Origin: Bin52 sp965243345 | Lineage (GTDB): Bacteria > Pseudomonadota > Alphaproteobacteria > Thalassobaculales > Thalassobaculaceae | NCBI GenBank assembly: GCA_965243345.1 | Contig: CBDEUR010000003.1 | Span: 682,001-746,000 of the forward strand | Reading direction: 5' to 3' | DNA length: 64,000 bases | In this document: positions 44,849 through 53,524 of the stretch, in pieces | Numbering within the stretch: position 1 is the first letter of the stretch | Layout: each line of letters starts with the position of its first letter | Program-made: the position numbers and the translations under genes | The notes under the pieces: generated by a model | What the model was told of the DNA's origin: nothing | Seen by the model: only the letters and a program-made list of their open reading frames with translations | The model's database searches: none

Positions 44849-45013
44849 ATCGTGGACGCGGTCGCCAGGGCCCGTGAGGCGGGGGTCGCGTTGTCCTTCG
44901 CAGGTCTCTTCGCGGGCGAAACCCGCCGCCGGACTCCGTTGCCCGACCATCCGTTCGAGCGCCGGCGTCACTGGATCAGGCTCCAGGAGTGGCCCGCCTC
45001 GTCTGCGGGCTAA
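44849..45013 (+). pseudogene. Remnant of a polyketide synthase (acyltransferase-to-next-domain linker)
   Basis: In one plus-strand frame the sequence reads VDAVARAREAGVALSFAGLF, then TPLPDHPFERRRHWI. This is the well-known conserved linker after the acyltransferase domain of modular type I polyketide synthases (compare the usual LPTYPFQRRRYWI). Nothing recognisable precedes it in the frame, and a stop comes at 45011-45013. It is therefore a scrap of about 45 codons, not a gene. The stop overlaps the 3' end of the alpha/beta hydrolase on the other strand. Confidence 0.6.
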
Positions 45014-45918
45014 ATCAGTTCGCTACGGTGGAGAAACTCGCGGACTGCCGCGGCGCACTCCACCGGTTTTTCGAGCTGGAGAAAATGCGTTGCCTCGGGA
45101 ATGAAGTCATAGTCCACCTTGACGACGTCGTTGAATTCCAGGGTCGGCAGGTACGAATAGGGAAGGGTCGGGTCGGCTCCGATAATCTTGATCGGACAGA
45201 GGACAAGGTCCAGGTCGATAAGGGGCAGGAAACTCCTTGCATACTCCATGAGCCGCGCTTCGTACTCGGGCGGGCAGCGGAGTTCATATCCGTCCCCGTT
45301 CTCCACTGGCCGGAGAGTTGTCTCCGCCATGAGTTCCCGGACACCGGAAGCCACGCGCGCGAGGGTCGGCGAGTAGCGAAGAAGGTCGACAAACTGATCT
45401 CTGGTCTCGAACAGGTTCCCTCGGCGTCGAATCCGCTTGGCCACCTGTTCGGCGGCTGCAAGAAGCTCCACCTGGCTTGCGCCGGGCCTGCACAGCGGGG
45501 GATCGAACAGAATCAGGGCCGAATAGAGTTCGGAGAATGAAAGGAGGGGAAGGATCGAGGAAAGGGAATGGAAGACGCCGACTGTCGGCTTGTGGCCAAA
45601 GATGCGATCGATCGCCTCGAGAACAAGGTCGTGGTCGTGAATCAGCGTGGGAACATTGTGGTTTCTGATCGCCTGAACGCTGTTCCAGCCATGGTTTCGC
45701 AGGTCATAGACGATCAGCTCGTAGTCATCGGCGAGCAGTGACCAGAAAGGAAAATACAGATCGGCTGCAAGGCCGTTGCCGTGACCCACGACCAGCCGCG
45801 GCCCTGACGTGTTGCCATGCTGCCGCACGGTGGTGACGGCATGGTCGTCGAGACGCACGTCAGCGACTGAAATCGGTTCAGGAAGTTCCCACTCGGCTTG
45901 TGTCTTCATGGTGCTCAT
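45010..45918 (-). CDS. Alpha/beta hydrolase family protein
   Basis: This 302-aa protein has the alpha/beta hydrolase order. The oxyanion-hole region is VVGHGNGLAADLYFPFWSLL and YDLRNHGWNS follows. The nucleophile elbow is VFHSLSSIL, where Ser follows His as in many lipase/esterase-like members but lacks the canonical G-x-S-x-G. The Asp is in IIGADPTLP and the His in PEATHFLQLE. Codons are less GC-biased than in neighbours, which suggests transfer. It sits beside a polyketide-synthase scrap, so it may be a leftover of a biosynthetic cluster. The substrate is unknown. Confidence 0.8.
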   Translation of the reverse strand: MSTMKTQAEWELPEPISVADVRLDDHAVTTVRQHGNTSGPRLVVGHGNGLAADLYFPFWSLLADDYELIVYDLRNHGWNSVQAIRNHNVPTLIHDHDLVLEAIDRIFGHKPTVGVFHSLSSILPLLSFSELYSALILFDPPLCRPGASQVELLAAAEQVAKRIRRRGNLFETRDQFVDLLRYSPTLARVASGVRELMAETTLRPVENGDGYELRCPPEYEARLMEYARSFLPLIDLDLVLCPIKIIGADPTLPYSYLPTLEFNDVVKVDYDFIPEATHFLQLEKPVECAAAVREFLHRSELI

Positions 45919-46141
45919 GATGCAAGAACCGGCCGCTGTTGGGGTTGCTCTTCCGCCAGGGTCCGGTTACCGGCGGCAGCCTGGCCCGTGCCGGGAGAGA
46001 GGTTCAACCGCCCCGGGCCATGGGGCGGTGGATTCCGTCTTCTCGCGGACAGGAGCTTCCGGTCGGGTGTTCCTGAACGATGGAGAGGGGCTACCCGGCG
46101 CGGGCGTCGACAAATGTTTCACGTTCCTTCAGCGTCCCGAA

Positions 46142-46321
46142 CTACACGCAAACCTCAGGTTTCGGCGACAGGGAGAACGCCCGGTTGACCTCCCTGAAGA
46201 ACGCAATGGCATCCACAGACGACGCCCCTGAGATGCCCGGGTTCGCATCAAGGTCAGGGTCGCGGCCGAGGTCCGGGTACCCTGCAACAGGGTCCCTGAG
46301 ACGGCCTGGCGCTGAACCCAT
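46142..46321 (-). CDS. Possible short gene of 59 codons
   Basis: This short frame reads MGSAPGRLRDPVAGYPDLGR, then an Asp-rich part, then VDAIAFFREVNRAFSLSPKP and ends VCV. A purine-rich site (AAGGGAAGAA) stands about 4 to 5 bp before the ATG at 46321. It lies 220 bp upstream of the hydrolase on the same strand. I recognise no family. The sequence has a balanced composition, unlike the arginine-rich shadow frames around it. It could be a small peptide gene or a chance frame. Confidence 0.3.
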   Translation of the reverse strand: MGSAPGRLRDPVAGYPDLGRDPDLDANPGISGASSVDAIAFFREVNRAFSLSPKPEVCV

Positions 46322-47107
46322 CGATTTCTTCCCTTCTCAAGACGATGCGGCAGGGCGAAGCTAAATGAAAGTCCCGCCACGACAGCGCTGAACGCGCCCG
46401 TCCGACAGCACGTCCCTCTCGCGGGCAGCGGGGACGCAGCCTAGTGCAGGGTCCTGTTCCCGACAATACGAATCTGTTCAGGCGCCATGCGGGAATCGAC
46501 CGGCGCCGGTTCAGTCGGGAACGCCCGTGCGGCGCGACGGGCTGCAATCGGGATCCCTGCGGACGAACGCAGCGGTGAGCCAACGCTCGCCCAGGTTGAT
46601 GGCATGCCATCAGCTCGACGGAAGGTGGGGGAACTGGAACACGCTCGACCGGGCGCCCTTCAGCATCCCCTCTGGCCGGCGGCGACGAGCCCGTCCGGCA
46701 CACGAAAGGGCGGTCGGCATGAACATCGACGACAACGGCTGCTTCGACACGAGGCGGTCGGCGGTCTGTACTGATCCCGCAGACCCTGGGGCCGGCTCGA
46801 TGTCGATCCGGCGATCCCCGGGCCGGTCGCGTTTGGGGCTGCACGTCAGCCCGGCGGGCGATCGGGAGACGGGTTTCGGGGGCGCCGCGTGTCCGCGCTG
46901 GTGCCGGTGGTCGACCCGGCTCGGCGCCCGCGTATCAACGCGGCGCGGGTGAAGCCGGCTCCACCCTTCTTCCGCCGCCGTCACCGGCACCGTCGGCGAA
47001 CTCCGCACACCTCCCATATGGGAGGATTTACAAGGGCTTGTGCCTAGATACCCTGTCCCTGCGAGGGTTCCAGACACCTTGCGTTCACCGCCACGGAGGG
47101 TGGGCGA
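46322..47107. other. Non-coding region upstream of the surface-protein locus
   Basis: These 786 bases hold no gene I can support; all frames are arginine-rich shadows. The right part includes the palindrome at 47010-47025 and presumably the promoter of the surface-protein operon. Confidence 0.45.
47010..47025. repeat. Perfect 16-bp palindrome
   Basis: CCTCCCATATGGGAGG is self-complementary over its full length. It stands about 200-230 bp upstream of the likely start of the giant surface-protein gene, just left of an AT-richer stretch (GATTTACAAG). It has the form of a binding site for a symmetric dimeric regulator. No similar palindrome was noticed elsewhere in the window. Confidence 0.7.
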
Positions 47108-47239
47108 ATGCACTTCGGTGACATCGAGATCGGCATGACCGACGGGGCGAAACGCACGGGCACGGCGCCGGCACGGGTGGCGGTGACCACGCACCCGGTC
47201 TTCGGCAACGCCGCCGCGTCGAGCGCTGGGAGGCACATG

Positions 47240-48550
47240 ATGCTTGGAGAGCCGAGAGCCGAGAGCCGAGAGCCGGGCCATGTCCGAGCGCTTCGGCACC
47301 CACCGCATTCCTGCCGCGCGGCTGATGCCATGGGCCGCGCCGACCACGCCCGGCGGGAGCGCCAGTCCCGCCCTCACGCAGGCTCAGCCCACGCGCTAGC
47401 TTCCCGCCCCCGCCGTGCGGCGGAGGCTGCCTCCTCCCACCGTTCCGGCTTCCCCGCCCGTCTCGCGCGGCTGGGCGGCGCGGCGGCCTGCCTGCTCGCC
47501 GCCGGCCTGTTCCTGCTTGTCCCCGCCGCGTCGGTGCTGGCGCAGACCAGCGTCGAGATGGTCGGCAACACCGGGCAGGCCAACAACGACACAATCGCTT
47601 TCAACAACGACATTGCCCAGGCGTTCGACACGGGCAGCAACAGCGCCGGCTACAAGCTGACCTCGGTGAAGGTCGATATCGACGGCAACACCGGCGTTCC
47701 GACCTACACCGCGCGGATCTTCCTTGCGGACGACGTGACCGGCCATCCGACCGGCGACAGCCTGGGCACGCTCACCAACCCGTCTTCGCTGACAACGGAC
47801 GGGGCCAAGACATGGACGGCGACCGGGGGCGGCATCGACCTCGCCCCCAACGAGGGCTACGTCTTCTTTCTGGACGTGACGGCCACGGCGACAAGTGCGC
47901 CCAGCGCAACGGCGACGGCCGCGGACGGCGAGGATACGGGCGGGCTGGCGGGCTGGGCCATCGCCAACGCGCGGTTCCAGAGGGCGGCCAACCTGAACTC
48001 CTGGAACACCAATACCAACGCCGTGCGGATCGAACTCCACGGCTACGCCAAGACCGCGCCGGTGCGGACCGGGTTCGGGCCCGCGCCGGCCGCCGGCGCG
48101 CTGGTGAGCAATTGGAGGCTGGATGCGGACCATGTGCTGACTTCTCAGGAATTCACCGGCGATCGCGCCCAGGGGTTCACCACCGGCACCGCCCCCGGGG
48201 GCTACAAGCTGACCAGCGTGGGGCTCTGGTTGAGAGTCTCAGGCACGAGACCGGTCTTCAGCGTGCAGATCCGGACGAGCGGCACAGCGAGCGACTCGGG
48301 CGGCAGCCGTGCGGAGCCGACGAGCACTGTCGTAGGCACGCTGACGGCCTCGGCCCCGCCGTTCTTCAACGGGCTCAACACGTTCACCGCGGTCGGCGGC
48401 ATCGACCTCGAGCCCAGCACCACGTATTTCGTGGTCGTCGACGCGACCGGGACCGCGGACAACTACCTATGGTCCGGCAGGGGCGAAGGCTACGACCAGG
48501 TTGCGGGCGATGCGGGGTGGCGCATCGAGGATTACAGCGTTAACCCCTAA
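47240..48550 (+). pseudogene. Giant secreted surface protein, 5' part (interrupted by IS1380-type element)
   Basis: The start is taken at the ATG at 47240 (or 47237) because GGGAGG lies 6 bp upstream; the frame extends to 47108. About 100 residues precede the cleavage site. The hydrophobic core is AAACLLAAGLFLLVPAASVLAQ, and mature protein starts at TSVEM. Two related units follow, near residues 132 (AQAFDTG...AGYKLTSVKVDI) and 308 (AQGFTTG...GGYKLTSVGLWL), like choice-of-anchor surface domains. Reading stops at TAA 48548-48550 inside the left end of the insertion element. Without the element the frame continues into 50324-53495. As it stands, only a truncated, possibly secreted product is made. 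Confidence 0.8.
47247..47274 (+). repeat. Four tandem copies of GAGAGCC
   Basis: Four perfect, contiguous 7-bp units lie 4 bp after the ATG at 47240. Because 7 is not a multiple of 3, gain or loss of one unit would shift the frame between the likely start and the signal peptide. This is the form of a slipped-strand contingency repeat, though four units is a low copy number. Confidence 0.85.
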
Positions 48551-48584
48551 AGCTCACCATGGGGAAGAGACACGGGGCCGTTGA

Positions 48585-48627
48585 CCGTGGTATATGTAGT
48601 GATTCCAGTCACCTACACCTACCACGG
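48585..48627 (+). promoter_or_regulatory. Hairpin over the transposase translation start region
   Basis: CCGTGGTA (48585-48592) pairs exactly with TACCACGG (48620-48627), with a further inner stem (GTAG...CTAC and TGA...TCA). The right arm overlaps the start of GGGAG, the probable ribosome binding site before the ATG at 48639. It would mask that site in transcripts entering from outside, a known way insertion sequences limit transposase. Confidence 0.55.
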
Positions 48628-48638
48628 GAGCCGGCCCC

Positions 48639-50066
48639 ATGCAGACAGAGTGTAGCAAGCGCGCGGTGGTGTTCCAAGGACATGGTCGCCGTGATGTAAC
48701 GGCCCGGTTTGATGGCGGACGTCTGTCATCGGATGGTGGTGCGCTACTTCTGCGCGAGGCCGACGGCGTGCTGGATGTGACCCGCCGTCTGTCCGGGTGT
48801 TTCACCGATCATCGCTCCCCGGAGCGGAGGGAACACACCCTTTCCTGCCTGGTGGCGCAACGGGTCATGGGGATCGCCCTGGGCTACGAGGACCTGAACG
48901 ATCACGATCAGCTTCGGAACGACAGCGTTTTGGCACTGGCAGTCGGGCGAGACGACCTGACCGGAGCCGAGCGGGTGCGCGAGCGTGACCGGGGCCATCC
49001 GCTGGCGAGCTCGAGCACCCTGAACCGGCTTGAGCTGGGAACGCCGGACGAGGCAGGGGACCACCGCTACAAGCGGATCGTTGCCGACGCGGATGCGATC
49101 GATCGGCTGATGGTGGCGCTGTTCCTGGACGCGCACGACACGGTGCCCGGGGAGATCGTGCTCGATATCGATGCCACCGATGACCCGCTGCACGGTCATC
49201 AGGAGGGCCGGTTCTTCCACGGGTACTATGACTGCTACTGCTATCTGCCGCTGTATGTCACCTGCGGTGATCACGTTCTGTGTTCCCGGCTGCGCAGTTC
49301 GAACATCGATGCATCTTCCGGCTCGGTAACGGAACTGGCGCGGATCATCGAGCAGATCCGTGCCTCGTGGCCGACGACCCGGATCCTGGTTCGTGGCGAT
49401 TCCGGTTTCTGCCGCGAGGAGCTCATGGCCTGGTGCGAAGCCAAGGACGTGGACTACGTGTTCGGCCTTGCCAGAAATCCACGTCTGGTTGCCCACATCG
49501 CGCGCCAGATGCGTCGGTCGCACAGCCGGTGTGTGACGACCGGCCGGGCATCGCGACGGTTCCGGGACTTTCGCTATCGCACCGTGACCAGCTGGAGCCG
49601 GAGCCGGCGGGTGGTTGGCAAGGCAGAGGTGCTTGCCGGGCGCCGAGGTCGGAACCCACGGTTTGTCGTGACCAGCCTGACGCGTCAGCAGATCGAAGCC
49701 CGGGAGCTGTACGAGGACCTGTACTGCGCCCGTGGTGACATGGAAAACAGGATCAAGGAACAGCAACTGGACCTGTTCGCCGATCGCACCTCGACAGCGA
49801 CCATGCGCGCCAATCAGCTGCGGCTGTACTTCTCGGTGTTCGCGGGGATCCTGTTGCAGATTATCCGGGACGTCGGGCTCGTCGGGACGAAACTGGCACG
49901 GGCCCAGTACGGGACGATCCGCGTGACACTGTTGAAGATCGCCTGCCAGATCAGGCTCAGCGTCCGCAGGATCCTGTTCTCGCTGTCCTCGATCTATCCG
50001 CGCCAGCACCTGTTCGCACAGGTGGCGCTGGCGCTGCGCCGAACTGCCGCGGCCCGCTCACCGTAG
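48639..50066 (+). CDS. IS1380-family transposase
   Basis: This 475-aa DDE transposase is intact. The first catalytic Asp is in VLDIDATDDPLHGHQEG (about residue 170), a family signature, and the second in VRGDSGFCREEL (about 254). The Glu is in GDMENRIKEQQLDLFADR (about residue 370). It cuts and pastes the element at TTAA sites. The GGGAG site lies 9 bp upstream and is covered by a hairpin. The gene reads in the same direction as the interrupted host gene. Confidence 0.95.
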   Translation: MQTECSKRAVVFQGHGRRDVTARFDGGRLSSDGGALLLREADGVLDVTRRLSGCFTDHRSPERREHTLSCLVAQRVMGIALGYEDLNDHDQLRNDSVLALAVGRDDLTGAERVRERDRGHPLASSSTLNRLELGTPDEAGDHRYKRIVADADAIDRLMVALFLDAHDTVPGEIVLDIDATDDPLHGHQEGRFFHGYYDCYCYLPLYVTCGDHVLCSRLRSSNIDASSGSVTELARIIEQIRASWPTTRILVRGDSGFCREELMAWCEAKDVDYVFGLARNPRLVAHIARQMRRSHSRCVTTGRASRRFRDFRYRTVTSWSRSRRVVGKAEVLAGRRGRNPRFVVTSLTRQQIEARELYEDLYCARGDMENRIKEQQLDLFADRTSTATMRANQLRLYFSVFAGILLQIIRDVGLVGTKLARAQYGTIRVTLLKIACQIRLSVRRILFSLSSIYPRQHLFAQVALALRRTAAARSP

Positions 50067-50323
50067 AGTCTCCATACCGAACCACATCGTCGGTATCAGA
50101 CGCCGGGGTGACCGGCCACACCAGAGGTGTGTCCGGACCCGCGGACCGCAGCAGACGGTTCGCACCTGATTCCGTTTTGTTCACGTGCACTTTCGCGCCG
50201 TGAAACGTGAAATACCCGCCCGCCGACGCCCGTTCGGATCGTTTCCAGATCAAGCCCGGCCATCGATCGCCAGAACCCCGGATCTGGAACGCTGCCTCCC
50301 CCTTGGTGAGATTTGCGCGTTAA

Positions 50324-53300
50324 CCGCTCAGCCGGGTCATGGGGGCGGACCCTCCTCTCCAACAGGAACATTGTCCTGGGCCTCACCGTCCACGGCCATG
50401 TGAAGGACGCGCTGCCGCCGGACGCGCCGGGGGCGCCGACGGTGGAGGCGGTGACGGGCAAGGGCGGCCAGCTGTCGGTGAGCTGGGCCGCGCCGGAGGA
50501 CGTCAACGGCGCCTATGTGATCGACTACGACCTGCGCTACTGCGACCAGAATTCCGATACGGCCTGCGCGGGCAAGTGGATCGCGGAGGGCGACCGGGGG
50601 GCAAGCGGCATCCCGGACCCGGGCGCGACCCCGGGCACGAACACCAACCCGGTCATCATCTCCGGCCTGACCGCGGCCAGCACCTACCGGGTGCAGGTGC
50701 GCGCGCAGAACGCCGCCGGCGAGGGGGCGTGGTCAGCTTCGGGCCAGGGCACGACGGCGGCGGCGGACACGACCAACGCCGCGCCGGTGGTGCTCACGCA
50801 TCTCACCACCGCGAACTCAGCGGGCCATTTCTGCGACGTGGACACCGCAACCACGCCGTCGCGACCGTCGGGCAGAAACCACAACTCGCCGGCCGGTACC
50901 CGAGTCTCGGCAATTCTCTCGCGGACGCCGGAGGCGGCGAGTGTTCCGGCAGACTGTTCCACCAAATCTCTAGCCAGCCAGATCTTCCACGACGCGAACG
51001 GCGACGCCCTCGCCTTCACGGTCTCCGCGACCCTGCCGGCCAACGTCCGCTCGCTCCACGACCCTGGAGAGGCTCCCTATCCGCGCGTCTCCCCGCCGGC
51101 TAGCGGCACCACCAGGCTGCGGAACTATGCCGCCGCCGCGGGCGGTTCGACGAACGTGGTCGCGACCGTGACGGCGGTCGACGAGCACGGCGCCACCAGG
51201 AGCGTGACCTACACGTTCGGGGTCGGCACCTTCGCCAACTCGGCCGGCGCGCCGCGCCTCAAGGCGCCGGGCCTGGTGCGCTTCGCCCAGAACGTGCGCG
51301 GCAGCGCGGTGCTGCCGGCGGCGACCGGCGGCGACACCCGGAACGGCACCGTCCCCCACTACCTCTACTATGTGGATCCGGACGAGCTGCCGCCGGGTCT
51401 CAGCTTCGACCCGAAGACGCGCACCATCTCGGGCACGCCGACGACGGCGGGGACCTGGACCGCGACCTACACCGCCGACGACTATGACGGGGCCTACTCG
51501 CGCAAGGACAGCGCGAGCGCGGCGGACAAGGCCGACGCGGCGACGCAGACCTTCAAGGTGCGGGTCGACCCGGCGACGGGCGCCGAGCCGACCATCCAGC
51601 TGATGCAGGTGGCGTCGCGGCCGGCCCATTCCTCGGGCAACAACAACATCTACGACACCTACGTCCGGGGCGACGAGATCTTGATCGACGTGCAGTACGA
51701 CCGGCCGATGGCGGCGTCGCTGCCGCGGACGAACAGCCGGATCGCGCTGCGCCTGGACCTGGGCGCGGACGACACCGACCTGGGCAACAGCCGGCGGCTC
51801 GCCACCCTGAAGAGCCTGGAGTATGGCGCGCAGGTGCTGCGCTTCGCCTACACGGTGCAGTCCGGCGACACGGACAACGACGGCATCTGGGTGCAGACGG
51901 GCGGGTCGAACCAGGTGGTGTTCCTGGCCAACGGCGCGACCCTGGTCGACGCCGAGACCGGCAAGGCGGCCGGCCGGACCCTGACCGGGCTGCCGACCGC
52001 GGGCGGCCAGCTCGGCGGCGCGGTGCGGGCCAAGGTCGACGGCTCGGTGCCGGAAGCCAACGGCGTGCGGGTGACGAGCGCGGAGGTCGACGGCGCGACC
52101 CTGACGGTGACCTTCGATTCGGAACTGTCCAATACGGCCGCGGTGAACACGGGCGTGCTGGTCACCGAACTCGGCGTGCAGAGCGCGGGCGACGTCCAGG
52201 GCTACACCGGCCTCTACCAGCACCCGGACACGGTCTCGTTCCACTCGGTGGCGAACGAGGGCGACACGGTGACGCAGATGCGCCTGACGCTGAGCCAGCC
52301 GGCGCGTCCCGGCCAGCGGGTGACGCTGGACTACGGGGGCACCCAGCTGAGGGACCGCCGCAACCGCCTGGTGCCGGGGTTCCAGCAGCTCGAGGTGACC
52401 AACGTGACCGGGGGCGCGGCGTCGGTGGCGCCGGCGCCGGTGCGCGGCTCGGCGGCGGGGTCGACGCTGAAGCTGGTGTTCAGCCGGGCGCTGGCCGAGG
52501 GCTCGGCGCCGACGGCGGGCGCCTTCCAGGTCTGGACGAGGGACCGCAACAACGACGGCCGCTCGATCTGGGGCCGGGCCACGGCGACGGCGTCGGTCCA
52601 GGGGTCCACGGTCACGATCCCGCTGGAAAGTGCGCTGAGCGCCGACGAACAGGTGAGGGTGAGCTACTTCAAGCCGGCCTCGGTGCGGCTGAAGGACCGG
52701 TTGCTGCACACCGAGGTCGCGTCCTTCCGGGACTTCCCGATCGACTCGAACCACGACGTCACCCCGCCCGGGGCGCCGGAGATAGCGGTGGTCCAGCATC
52801 CGACGGTGACCACCGCCTCGACCGTGACGCTGTACTTCTCCAAGCCGCTGGACACGGGCTCGGTGCCCGCCGCCGCGAACTTCCCCACGGTGAGCGCCGG
52901 CGGCACTGCCGTCACGACCGCGAGCTATTCGGTGACCAACAACGCCGTCGTATTCGGGGCCAATGCCGCATCGACCGCCGGCACGACCGTCTGGCGTGTC
53001 GTCTACGATCCCGACGCGACCGGCGGCACCCCGATCCGGGACAAGGCCGGCAACGCCGTGGCGGCGTTCACCCTGCAGATTGAGGCCAGAGAGGCCTCCA
53101 AACCGGAGCCGGCCTCCTCCGTCTTGCCGTATGTGGACGGGGCTACCTTGGAAGTTGTCTTCCGCGCTCACGACTTGCTGGACCCGTCCAGCGTGCCGGC
53201 GGCGTCGGCGTTCACGTTCCATGAAGTCGCCGATTCCAACCCCGCCGAACTCGACATCGGCATCGACGCCGTCTCGGTGTCGTTAAACCGGCTAATCCTC

Positions 53301-53495
53301 CTGCTCAAGAACCCGGTGCCGCCCTGCGCCGGGGTGTTGACGCCAAACAACATCGCGTTCCGGCTCACCTACACCAAGCCGACCGCCACCGGCGCCGCCA
53401 AGCTCCAGGGGATCGCCAGCACCGGAGAGGCGGACACATTCTCGAACCTGAACGTGCAGAACCAGCGGACGAACCGGTGCAGGCGGATCCGATGA
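50324..53495 (+). pseudogene. Giant secreted surface protein, 3' part (downstream of IS1380-type element)
   Basis: The frame enters from the element's right end and continues VNRSAGSWGRTLLSNRNIVL, which joins in frame to EDYSVN of the 5' part. Joined, the gene would have 1,492 codons. A fibronectin III domain (APEDVNGAYVIDYDLRY ... YRVQVRAQNAAGEG) lies at about restored residues 470-580. An Ig-like unit (GLSFDPKTRTISGTPTTAGTW) is near 790. SwmB-like repeats (VDGATLTVTFDSELS, GSTLKLVFSRALAEGS, VTLYFSKPLDTGSVP) run from about 860 to 1360. The tail has no anchor. Alone it lacks a signal peptide, so it should not be exported. The autotransporter-like gene starts 29 bp downstream. Confidence 0.82.
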
Positions 53496-53524
53496 GCCGG
53501 CGAGCGGAACGGGAGGAACGGCAG

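Larger units (their letters stand above)
48544..50319 (+). mobile_element. IS1380-family insertion sequence, complete, 1776 bp
   Basis: The element is bounded by TTAA at 48540-48543 and TTAA at 50320-50323, the 4-bp target duplication typical of IS1380. The ends are imperfect inverted repeats over about 24 bases. The left end begins CCCCTAAAGCTCACC. The complement of the right end begins CGCGCAAATCTCACC, with 17 of 24 positions matching. One full-length transposase gene is inside (48639-50066), and 253 bases without a gene follow it. It disrupts the giant surface-protein gene. No sign of internal decay is seen, so it may be a recent arrival. Confidence 0.93.

Noticed and set aside
47247..47274. 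A CRISPR array or similar repeat-spacer structure
   Set aside because: The repeat units are contiguous without spacers; no spaced direct repeats were seen anywhere in the window.
50313..53495. A separate gene starting with TTG inside the right end of the insertion element
   Set aside because: The sequence continues the upstream gene in frame once the element is removed, and the TTG product would have no signal peptide.
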